Below are positions 1 to 5,926 of a stretch of 8,300 nt of DNA, one piece after another (the first letter of the stretch is position 1; every line of letters starts with the position of its first letter). Where the stretch lies: NCBI GenBank assembly GCA_017934845.1, contig JAGBIR010000155.1, positions 1-8,300 on the forward strand, given 5' to 3'. This DNA comes from Alistipes sp. (GTDB taxonomy: Bacteria; Bacteroidota; Bacteroidia; Bacteroidales; Rikenellaceae). The notes under the pieces are model-generated. The model saw nothing but the letters and a program-made list of their open reading frames with translations. It was not told the origin of the DNA and made no database searches. The position numbers and the translations under genes are program-made.

Positions 1-695
1 CCGCTGATGTCGATAGTAGTATCCTCGCCCGATGTGTGACGCAGGCGTGCGCCTGTAACGCCATCCTCGTCACCCAAAACCTCGACCGTATTATGCTCGA
101 ACATAACCTCGATGTTGGGCGTATTGAAAACTCGCTCCTGCATAGCCTTCGATGCGCGGAGGAAAGGTTTTCTGACGATCAGGTAAACCTTTTTGCAGAT
201 CGATGCAAGGTAGGTTGCCTCCTCGCAAGCCGTATCGCCGCCACCAACGACTGCAACGTCCTGCCTGCGGTAGAAGAATCCGTCGCATGTTGCGCAGGCA
301 CTTACGCCCATACCGCGGAACTTTGCCTCCGACTCCAAACCGAGATACTTTGCCGAAGCTCCGGTCGCTACGATAAGTGTCTGGGCCTCAATCTTCTTCT
401 CGCCATCGATTGTAACTACAAACGGGCGTGTGTCGAAGTCGATATCTGTAACGATACCGAAACGCACGTCGGCACCAAAACGCTGTGCCTGACGCTTCAA
501 ATCGGCCATCATCTCCGTACCGCCGATACCCTCGGGGTAGCCGGGGAAGTTCTCGATTTCGGTCGTCGTAGTGAGCTGGCCACCGGGCTCGATGCCCTCG
601 TAAACGATAGGCGCGAGGTTGGCACGCGATGCGTAGATGGCTGCGGTAAATCCTGCCGGACCACTACCTATAATAAGACATTTTGTCTGTTCCAT
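1..695 (-). CDS. trxB: Thioredoxin reductase (NADPH), 3' end cut by window edge
   Basis: Cytoplasmic FAD enzyme that passes electrons from NADPH to thioredoxin. I translated the minus strand from the ATG at 693-695; 231 codons are present and the frame stays open to the window edge. Residues 10-15 are GSGPAG, the FAD-binding Rossmann loop, and EPGGQL follows near residue 36. The redox-active pair lies in ACATCD (Cys134 and Cys137), and GGGDTA at 151-156 is the NADPH-binding loop. Motif order and spacing match the low-molecular-weight TrxB family, which is usually about 310 residues, so roughly the last quarter (second FAD-contact region) is missing only because of the window edge. The NADPH 2'-phosphate motif, often HRR, reads VRK here (174-176), with the later Arg kept in LRASK. 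It starts 34 nt after the WG pseudokinase gene on the same strand with no terminator between, so co-transcription is possible. Confidence 0.96.
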   Translation of the reverse strand, partial: MEQTKCLIIGSGPAGFTAAIYASRANLAPIVYEGIEPGGQLTTTTEIENFPGYPEGIGGTEMMADLKRQAQRFGADVRFGIVTDIDFDTRPFVVTIDGEKKIEAQTLIVATGASAKYLGLESEAKFRGMGVSACATCDGFFYRRQDVAVVGGGDTACEEATYLASICKKVYLIVRKPFLRASKAMQERVFNTPNIEVMFEHNTVEVLGDEDGVTGARLRHTSGEDTTIDIS

Positions 696-729
696 ATTGT
701 TTCTGTTTTATATTGTTATTACTTAAATA

Positions 730-1707
730 TCAGATTTTTAGTTCGGCCTCGCCAAACTCTTTAACCATATTCCCCGAGTAGTCGAACTCGGCCCAATACT
801 CTCCGTCGTTTACCAGCGAGTGTCCCGTTACGGGATTATAATCGACTATGGGGTAGTCGGGCTGGATGATGTATTGGCCACTCTTGTCGATGAGTCCCAT
901 GCCGCGGTCGGTCTCTACTTCGGCGCGCGACTCGCAAAATTGGCCGACCCATTGATATTGTGGTTCGATGACCATCTTGCCGCAGCAATCTACATAGCCC
1001 CAGCCTCGGTCGGTCTCGACAGCAATCAATCCCTCGGCCATGCCGAGCGAGTTGAGGTACGCGCTCAAATCGCACTCCTCGTCAACGGAGTATGAGACTG
1101 TCGGCTCGCAAAGCAATCCCGATTGTTGCATAGCTGCAATCTTCGTGCGCAAAGCATCGATGGCCGTCTGATCGCCTCCTCGGCCGTAAGTGGCATAGTG
1201 CCAGCGAATAGGGCGAAGATGGCCCTGATGGTCGAAAATTATATTCTCCTCTTTAAGGTTGTTGTGCGATATGTTGGCGCGGTCGAGGCTCTGTTGAAGC
1301 TCCTCTACGGCTGCGGCAAGTCGAGCAGCAAGCTCGGGGTCGCATTGAGCCTCCGCCAAAGCATCTTTTAGCGGAATACCTTCTGCCAACGGCTCAAGAA
1401 CGATGTCGGCAGAGTGATAATTCCCAACGCTGTCGAAATAGAGCATCTCGTCGCGTAGAAGGGTGATTTGCGGCACAATCTCCGAGCCTATATGTGGCTT
1501 ATGCGGATAGAGTGCTTCGATGTGACGCAGGGCCGACGGTGTGAGCGGCATCGAGAGCAGTATCGGCTGGGCATCTATCGTTACGCGACACTCGGCAAAG
1601 AACTTCGAGCGCAGAATGGGGCTCTCCTCCCACACGAGATTCGATATCGTGCGGAACGAACTCTTTGCCTGCGAGAGTGCTTTGCGAAGTGACGAGATAG
1701 TTGCCAT
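730..1707 (-). CDS. Kinase-like protein (predicted pseudokinase) with C-terminal WG repeats
   Basis: 325 residues, predicted cytoplasmic; no signal peptide or membrane segment seen. Residues about 80-170 carry remnants of a protein-kinase fold: a hinge-like stretch DIVLEPLAEGIPL (101-113) and a catalytic-loop-like HNNLKEENIIF (148-158). The catalytic Asp is Asn (N150), and the DFG position reads IRW (167-169), so phosphotransfer is unlikely. Residues about 225-315 contain two clear WG-type repeats, one with RGWGYVDCCGKMVIEPQY and one with RGMGLIDKSGQYIIQPDY, plus a weaker third near 297-316. WG repeats are generally seen as protein-binding modules. The start is fixed by its position 1 nt after the vWA stop codon (TAA-T-ATG), which suggests translational coupling. 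The neighbours, an apparently active kinase and a vWA protein, suggest that it is a scaffold, regulator or substrate of that kinase; this is inference. The kinase assignment rests on motifs only. Confidence 0.82.
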   Translation of the reverse strand: MATISSLRKALSQAKSSFRTISNLVWEESPILRSKFFAECRVTIDAQPILLSMPLTPSALRHIEALYPHKPHIGSEIVPQITLLRDEMLYFDSVGNYHSADIVLEPLAEGIPLKDALAEAQCDPELAARLAAAVEELQQSLDRANISHNNLKEENIIFDHQGHLRPIRWHYATYGRGGDQTAIDALRTKIAAMQQSGLLCEPTVSYSVDEECDLSAYLNSLGMAEGLIAVETDRGWGYVDCCGKMVIEPQYQWVGQFCESRAEVETDRGMGLIDKSGQYIIQPDYPIVDYNPVTGHSLVNDGEYWAEFDYSGNMVKEFGEAELKI

Positions 1708-1708
1708 A

Positions 1709-2563
1709 TTATTTCAGATTATTTACGCTACGCGAGCCAATGTTGATAATCGACAGAAGGTCGATCACCGAGGCGTTATAGCCCATACCCAAGAATGGCG
1801 GTGTCGCGGTCATGCCCTTCAGTTTGCGTATCTCGTCGTCGAATACCGACGGCATAATGCTCGAACAATCGGCCAGTGTCTGCACATAACGTCCCGCGCC
1901 GACAAGTTCGTCGGGCATGGGGAATATGATTGCCGGCAGATGCGTATTGGCCGTTATATGAACGTTGAGCAACAGAGCATTACCATCGGAGGTGGCCTGT
2001 CGCTTTATCTGGTTGCATATATCGATTAGCTCCCTATGGTCGCAATCCGATGCTTCGCCATCGGTAATATGAATAACCACGGGCGGGAAACTGTCGCGAT
2101 TTTCTGGTTGTTCGCACCACTCTGCTACCATATCGCGCACGCTGAGCAACGCTTCGTACATTGGGGTATTGCCCTCGGCCTTTGGCTCAAACCACTCGGT
2201 GTAGCTGTGTTCGACCATAGCCCACTCGCCGTTGGGTAGCAACTCCTCGCGTGCCTTTCTGCGCTCGGCAGGTCGGTGACGATCTATCTCGATAACCGAC
2301 TGAAAACCCTCGCTGCCAAGCAGCATCTCGACGCTATTATTGCTATAACCCACCGCTGCAATATCGTAGTAGTGGCGCAGACCGTCGGTACGTCGGCAGC
2401 GGTCGATAATCTCGGCAATAAGGGTGTTGGCAATGATGGATAGTGCTTCGGCTTTAGACATAACACCCTGCCCGAAACATATCTGCTCCTGCATCGAACC
2501 CGAACGATCGAGTACGATGACAATTGCCGAACGGTGCTGGCGTGTTATCTCTTGTGAGTACAT
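1709..2563 (-). CDS. von Willebrand factor A (vWA) domain protein with intact MIDAS, TerY-like
   Basis: 284 residues, predicted soluble and cytoplasmic. The N-terminal half is a vWA domain: IVIVLDRSGSM (14-24) supplies the DxSxS metal-binding motif (D19, S21, S23), GNTPM (131-135) the conserved Thr (T133), and HITDGE (165-170) the conserved Asp (D168). All MIDAS ligands are therefore present and divalent-metal binding is expected. No membrane segment is seen, unlike the BatA/BatB vWA proteins, and the size and form are closer to stand-alone TerY-type vWA proteins. It lies between a Hanks-type kinase gene (40-nt gap) and a pseudokinase/WG gene (1-nt gap), all on the same strand. vWA proteins of this kind are known from bacterial gene triads with a kinase and a PP2C phosphatase, where they are thought to assemble signalling complexes. 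A promoter-like sequence lies just upstream at 2594-2624. The family call is firm; the function is inferred. Confidence 0.92.
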   Translation of the reverse strand: MYSQEITRQHRSAIVIVLDRSGSMQEQICFGQGVMSKAEALSIIANTLIAEIIDRCRRTDGLRHYYDIAAVGYSNNSVEMLLGSEGFQSVIEIDRHRPAERRKAREELLPNGEWAMVEHSYTEWFEPKAEGNTPMYEALLSVRDMVAEWCEQPENRDSFPPVVIHITDGEASDCDHRELIDICNQIKRQATSDGNALLLNVHITANTHLPAIIFPMPDELVGAGRYVQTLADCSSIMPSVFDDEIRKLKGMTATPPFLGMGYNASVIDLLSIINIGSRSVNNLK

Positions 2564-2593
2564 AATTCCCTAAATTTAACGATGTAATAGACG

Positions 2594-2624
2594 CAAAGTT
2601 ATACTATTCCGACGAATTTTGCAA
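2594..2624 (-). promoter_or_regulatory. Bacteroidota-type promoter upstream of the vWA gene
   Basis: On the minus strand, TTG (2624-2622) is followed by a 20-nt spacer and TAACTTTG (2601-2594). This fits the Bacteroidota pattern of TTTG, 19-21 nt, then TAnnTTTG. The -33 part lies inside the last codons of the kinase gene. Transcription would begin near 2587, giving a leader of about 25 nt before the vWA ATG. It would let vWA and the pseudokinase be expressed apart from the kinase. Confidence 0.6.
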
Positions 2625-3749
2625 TAATGCGTCGAGCGAAATGCTCTGGCGTGAGCCATCTTGGAGGCGGATGCCCAGCTGCCCATCTTTTACAGGTTTA
2701 GCTGTCGTGCCTTTCTCGAAAGAGTGTACTACGCGGTGACTCTCGATCGAGATAAGATGCGTATAACCGCCCAACGAAACTACCATATACCCTTCGGTGG
2801 GGTCGAAACCATCGTCATAGAGTGGCGCAACGACCCATCCGCTGCTGTTGCGGCAACCCCACAGACCGCCCTCCTGCTCGAGGCTGTCATCCTCGCTCGA
2901 GTCGGCAAGGCTTCCGCTGTCGGAGTAGGCTATGGTTGATTTTAGGTTGAAAAGGCGTGGCCATTGCGACGTGAGCATTCTCGCAATGCGGTAGTGAACG
3001 GCATCGCCATGACGGGCAAATTGGTCGATTATGCTATCTAATCGGTTGCAATGTCCCGCCACAATCTCGTGCGGAAGGATTGCTGGAGTGTGCGTTGAGG
3101 AGAAATTCTCGAATAGCGATGGGTCGAATACGGCTGCGTTGAGCAGTGTAGATATAAACGCTATCGAGTAGTCGTCGATATGCTGGTCGAAGAGTTTTTC
3201 GTTGCGCGCGGGATGTTGATATGCCGTTGTGCCGACCTCAACCGATGGCCGCCCCGCAAGCGAAGGGACAAATGCCGCATCGAAATCTATCGGATGGAAT
3301 TGGTTGTCGGAATCGACAATGATATTCTCGCAATTAAGGTCGCCGTGCTTGCGTTCGGCGGCGAGTAAGCGGTTTGCCATACGGTCGAAACCGGCGGCCA
3401 GAGGTGCGTAATCTCCGGCTTGCGAAGCCTCGCACAATCGCTCGTCGAGAGTCTTGCCTTCGATGTAGTCATATAGCAGGCAATCAACCCATTGACTTCC
3501 CAAAAGCGATGTTACATAAACTTCGCGCGGAAGAAAGTCACTGCCGTAAATCTCTTTCAGATAGGGGTGTTTGCGAGTGTAGCATTTTAGCATCTTTAAC
3601 CGCCCTTCGTGCCAAACCTTGAACAGCACCGAGGCATTGCCGCTGATAAATATGGGCCGACCGTCGCGACATAGTGGTTCGATGCCGTGCAACGTGCGCC
3701 ACACGGTGTAGGGAGCCTTGACGGCATTTACTATGTCGAGTATTGTCAT
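2604..3749 (-). CDS. Hanks-type Ser/Thr protein kinase with C-terminal WG-like repeat
   Basis: 381 residues from the ATG at 3747-3749. The kinase core is recognisable: RLKMLKCY (50-57) may supply the ATP-binding Lys (K55), PREVYV gives a possible helix-C Glu (E76), and YDYIEGKTL (93-101) is the hinge. HGDLNCENI (135-143) is the catalytic loop with Asp137 and Asn142, IDFD (154-157) stands at the DFG position, GTTAYQHPAR (173-182) is activation-segment-like, and DDYSIAF (192-198) is the helix-F motif. The enzyme therefore looks active, with HGD and DFD in place of HRD and DFG. Residues about 295-345 match a WG repeat (GLWGCRNSSGWVVAPLYDD and following). No membrane segment is seen, so it is probably cytosolic. 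The frame is open up to an ATG at 3867-3869, but that version would overlap the SlyD tail and span a terminator-like hairpin, so the later start is preferred. It is first in the kinase-vWA-pseudokinase cluster. Confidence 0.88.
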   Translation of the reverse strand: MTILDIVNAVKAPYTVWRTLHGIEPLCRDGRPIFISGNASVLFKVWHEGRLKMLKCYTRKHPYLKEIYGSDFLPREVYVTSLLGSQWVDCLLYDYIEGKTLDERLCEASQAGDYAPLAAGFDRMANRLLAAERKHGDLNCENIIVDSDNQFHPIDFDAAFVPSLAGRPSVEVGTTAYQHPARNEKLFDQHIDDYSIAFISTLLNAAVFDPSLFENFSSTHTPAILPHEIVAGHCNRLDSIIDQFARHGDAVHYRIARMLTSQWPRLFNLKSTIAYSDSGSLADSSEDDSLEQEGGLWGCRNSSGWVVAPLYDDGFDPTEGYMVVSLGGYTHLISIESHRVVHSFEKGTTAKPVKDGQLGIRLQDGSRQSISLDALLQNSSE

Positions 3750-3759
3750 ATATTTACGC

Positions 3760-3799
3760 AAAAAGGAGCCGTCAACGAGATTCGCTGTCCAGCTCCTTT
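3760..3799 (-). terminator. Rho-independent terminator or attenuator between slyD-like and kinase genes
   Basis: On the minus strand, AAAGGAGC (3799-3792) pairs with GCTCCTTT (3769-3762). Inside it CAGCGA can pair with TCGTTG around an ATC loop, and a T5 run ends at 3760. It lies just after the isomerase stop codon and 11 nt before the kinase ATG. It could end the isomerase transcript or attenuate read-through into the kinase cluster. No TAnnTTTG box was found between 3750 and 3813. Confidence 0.72.
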
Positions 3800-3813
3800 G
3801 TTGGTGTGTGATA

Positions 3814-4371
3814 TTAATTGCAGCCGCAATCGCCCTCGCAACCGCCCTCGCAACCGCCCTCGCAGCCACCGTCGCAATCGCCGTGGCAACCGCAGTTGCA
3901 ACCGCCCTGAGAAGCCAAATCCTCGGGAGTTACGTCGCGTACCTCAACGACCTCAACGTCGAAGTTAAGGGTCTTACCTGCCATAGGGTGGTTGAAGTCC
4001 ATCTTAACGGTCTCATCGCCAATCTCCTTGATAACGCCGAGCATACGGTTACCCTGTGCGTCGCTCATAGGCACCTGGCTACCTACGAAGAGGATCTCCT
4101 CTGCCAACTTACCGTCAACCATAAAAATAGTCTTTGGAAGGTCAACAACAGCCTCGGGAATGATCTCGCCATAACCATCGGCTGGAGCCAATGTAAACGA
4201 TACCTTCTCACCGGGCTCCTTGCCCATAATAGCACCCTCGAACTTGGGCAACAACATACCTGTACCGCAGATAAACTGCAAAGGCTGTCCCTCGCGTGAC
4301 TGGTCTGCAATCTGTCCGTCAACAGTCAGTGTGTAATGCACTGACACCATCTTTGAATTTTCTACTTTCAT
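3814..4371 (-). CDS. FKBP-type peptidyl-prolyl cis-trans isomerase, SlyD-like, with Cys-rich tail
   Basis: 185 residues, cytoplasmic. It catalyses prolyl cis-trans isomerisation and probably acts as a folding chaperone; SlyD relatives also bind metals. The FKBP half-domain at 1-70 includes VHYTLTVDGQIAD, GTGMLLPKFEGAIMG and PADGYGE. An insert-in-flap-type segment spans about 71-122, and the FKBP fold closes with FNHPMAGKTLNFDVEVVEV (126-144), the typical SlyD signature. Length is near that of E. coli SlyD (196 aa). The tail, 156-185, is unusual: nine Cys (158, 160, 162, 166, 170, 174, 178, 182, 184) and one His in Gly/Asp/Glu-rich repeats of the form GGCE. E. coli SlyD has a His/Cys/Asp-rich metal-binding tail at the same place, so nickel, zinc or another soft metal is a reasonable guess for the ligand. 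The start at 4369-4371 gives the standard N-terminus and has a -7 box about 36 nt upstream. It is divergent from the TPR regulator. Confidence 0.94.
   Translation of the reverse strand: MKVENSKMVSVHYTLTVDGQIADQSREGQPLQFICGTGMLLPKFEGAIMGKEPGEKVSFTLAPADGYGEIIPEAVVDLPKTIFMVDGKLAEEILFVGSQVPMSDAQGNRMLGVIKEIGDETVKMDFNHPMAGKTLNFDVEVVEVRDVTPEDLASQGGCNCGCHGDCDGGCEGGCEGGCEGDCGCN
3832..3867 (-). repeat. 12-bp tandem repeat, 3 units, coding the GGCE tail of the SlyD-like protein
   Basis: On the plus strand the unit gccctcgcaacc occurs at 3832-3843 and 3844-3855, and with one change (gccctcgcagcc) at 3856-3867. Looser copies flank it up to about 3905. It is in frame and encodes the Cys-rich tail, so copy-number changes would lengthen or shorten the metal-binding tail by four residues without breaking the frame. 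Confidence 0.9.
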
Positions 4372-4406
4372 ATCTTTATTGTGTGTGTTTTAGTTCTTTC
4401 CGACTG

Positions 4407-4414
4407 CAAATATA
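4407..4414 (-). promoter_or_regulatory. Promoter -7 box (TATATTTG) for the SlyD-like gene
   Basis: Minus-strand TATATTTG matches the Bacteroidota -7 consensus TAnnTTTG and lies 35 nt upstream of the ATG at 4371. No good TTTG -33 element is seen 19-21 nt further upstream, so the call rests on the -7 box alone. Confidence 0.5.
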
Positions 4415-4435
4415 CAAATTATTCCGAATTTTTAT

Positions 4436-4443
4436 TACATTTG
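4436..4443 (+). promoter_or_regulatory. Promoter -7 box (TACATTTG) for the TPR regulator gene
   Basis: Plus-strand TACATTTG matches TAnnTTTG and lies 21 nt before the ATG at 4465, predicting a very short leader of about 15 nt. A clear -33 TTTG is not seen. It is 21 bp from the divergent -7 box at 4407-4414, so the two promoters would share their upstream DNA. Confidence 0.45.
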
Positions 4444-4464
4444 CTATACCTTAACCCTTAACTA

Positions 4465-5820
4465 ATGAAATTACGCATTATTCATATTGCCGTAATCGTC
4501 GCCTTATGTAGCTGCTTAATCGGTAGTTGTGCCAGTGACCAGCAGCGCACAAATGGCTCTGAGAGTGTTGCTCAACGGCTCTACGACGAGGCGTACGAGC
4601 ATCAACGCTGTGGCCGCTTGCAACAGGCTATGACGCTATATCTCGAGGCCGAGCAGTCTGCCGTCGAGAGCGATAGTCGCTTGCTGGTGGGCGATATAAA
4701 TGCCCGCATAGGCGATCTGCATACCCTATATTATGATTATCCCCAAGCCCTGAATGCCTTCTGCCGCGCCTACGACCTCTATCGTGAGGGCGGCGACGAG
4801 CTGGCGCAAAATCTTATTTTGCACTCCATTGCCCACAACTATGCCGCAATGCACCGCGTTGCCGATGCCAAAATGTTGTTTGTGCTGGTCTATAATTGGG
4901 CAATTTTCGAAGGAGAAGATGAACTGAAACAGAGGTGTATGGCGGCTCTTATGGAGCTGAATCACAAGTATTCAGACCTCGAGACGCAGCGCAAGGTCGA
5001 TTTGAAGGATGATACGATAGCCGAAGATGAGGAGGTTATTGCTTGGCGGGACTATGACAACAGCCTGTTCGATGTTGCTCTGCTGTACGATGAGCGAATG
5101 GAGCGACCCGACAGCGTTGTCTATAACCCAATGAACAGAGTGCAGATAGAGTACTTGCGCAAGCTGTCCGATATGCGGATGGAGCAGCTGGAGCAGGAGC
5201 AGACGATTAAGTTACTTATAATTATTATAGCCTGCATCGTCGTTATGCTTATGGCGATTGTAGCCTTCTATCAGCGTCATTTGCGTAAGGTGGCCGTCGA
5301 TAGCTATATTGCCGAGGTACAGTCTCTCCATCAAACACTGCGTAGCCGCGAGAGTCTTATATCGGATATGAACGATAAGATTCTCCACTCGTCGGCGTCG
5401 GTTGAGGAGATGAGCGAGCAGATAAATGCCCTCTTTAAGCGTCAGTTCGCGTTGCTCGATTCGCTTGTGAATACCTATTACGAAACGCGCGATATAAACC
5501 GCGATAAAGAGGCGATATACAAGCAGGTCAAGGGCGAGATAGCCAAGTTGAGCGACAAGAAGAATATAGCCTATCTGGAGGAGATTATCAACCGCCATCG
5601 CGGAAATGTCGTGGCCGATATTCGCAGGTGCTATCCCTCGATTTCGGAGCAGAATATTACGTTGCTGTGTTATATTTTGGCGGGATTCTCGGCTAAGAGC
5701 ATTGGCATATTGCTCGACTGCTCAATAGCGAATGTCCACACCAAGCGCAGCCGCCTGAAGCGTCAACTGCAGGAGCTGGATGCCGCATCGGGCCAGATGT
5801 ATGCTCGATTGTTGGGGTAA
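4465..5820 (+). CDS. Membrane-anchored TPR regulator with C-terminal LuxR-like helix-turn-helix
   Basis: 451 residues. The N-terminus has a hydrophobic signal ending in LIGSC (18-22), a lipobox-like site with Cys22, so it may be a lipoprotein signal or an uncleaved anchor. Residues about 34-170 are helical with TPR-like units (for example RLYDEAYEHQRCGRLQQAM and YDYPQALNAFCRAYDLY). A single membrane segment lies at 249-268 (KLLIIIIACIVVMLMAIVAF), followed by basic residues and a coiled coil (about 278-320). The C-terminal part, 393-436, resembles a LuxR/GerE-type helix-turn-helix: ITLLCYILAGFSAKSIGILL then CSIANVHTKRSRLKRQL. The expected topology is TPRs in the periplasm and DNA-binding domain in the cytoplasm, which fits a one-component membrane-bound transcription factor, a layout common in Bacteroidota. 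The signal it senses is unknown. The likely target is the lipoprotein gene downstream, itself, or the divergent slyD-like gene. A terminator follows at 5894-5926. Confidence 0.88.
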   Translation: MKLRIIHIAVIVALCSCLIGSCASDQQRTNGSESVAQRLYDEAYEHQRCGRLQQAMTLYLEAEQSAVESDSRLLVGDINARIGDLHTLYYDYPQALNAFCRAYDLYREGGDELAQNLILHSIAHNYAAMHRVADAKMLFVLVYNWAIFEGEDELKQRCMAALMELNHKYSDLETQRKVDLKDDTIAEDEEVIAWRDYDNSLFDVALLYDERMERPDSVVYNPMNRVQIEYLRKLSDMRMEQLEQEQTIKLLIIIIACIVVMLMAIVAFYQRHLRKVAVDSYIAEVQSLHQTLRSRESLISDMNDKILHSSASVEEMSEQINALFKRQFALLDSLVNTYYETRDINRDKEAIYKQVKGEIAKLSDKKNIAYLEEIINRHRGNVVADIRRCYPSISEQNITLLCYILAGFSAKSIGILLDCSIANVHTKRSRLKRQLQELDAASGQMYARLLG

Positions 5821-5825
5821 GTTGT

Positions 5826-5885
5826 TGAAAATCAGAGAAATAATAAGATAGGCATGAGGCTTAAAATATATTGTACTGATTTTCA
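5826..5885. repeat. 10-bp inverted repeat downstream of the regulator gene
   Basis: TGAAAATCAG (5826-5835) and its exact reverse complement CTGATTTTCA (5876-5885) flank 40 nt just after the regulator stop codon. It could form a weak extended hairpin at the 3' end of the mRNA or be an operator. No T-run follows, so it is not the terminator itself. Confidence 0.45.
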
Positions 5886-5893
5886 GCGAGTTG

Positions 5894-5926
5894 TAGGAGT
5901 GTAAGAATTACGCTCCTATTTTATTT
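5894..5926 (+). terminator. Rho-independent terminator after the TPR regulator gene
   Basis: TAGGAG-T-GTAA (5894-5904), loop GAA, then TTAC-G-CTCCTA (5908-5918) forms an 11-bp stem with one G-U pair, followed by a T-rich tract TTTTATTT. It ends the regulator transcript about 75 nt after the stop codon, so the lipoprotein gene needs its own promoter. Confidence 0.85.

Noticed and set aside
36..764. Long open frame on the plus strand opposite trxB
   Set aside because: It is antisense to a clear thioredoxin reductase with all motifs, and its translation is Cys/Arg/Leu-rich with no recognisable domain.
1541..2029. Plus-strand open frame opposite the pseudokinase and vWA genes
   Set aside because: It spans the junction of two well-supported minus-strand genes and has no recognisable motif.
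730..3749. Complete TerY-P triad with PP2C phosphatase
   Set aside because: No PP2C motifs are present in any frame of the cluster; only kinase, vWA and kinase-like/WG proteins are seen.
3832..3905. Possible CRISPR array or regulatory repeat
   Set aside because: The units are contiguous 12-bp repeats without spacers and are in frame within a coding sequence.
3718..4299. Plus-strand open frame of 193 codons opposite the SlyD-like gene
   Set aside because: The Ala/Thr-rich stretch (ALATALATALAAT) is the complement of the Cys-tail repeat; the minus-strand FKBP is unambiguous.
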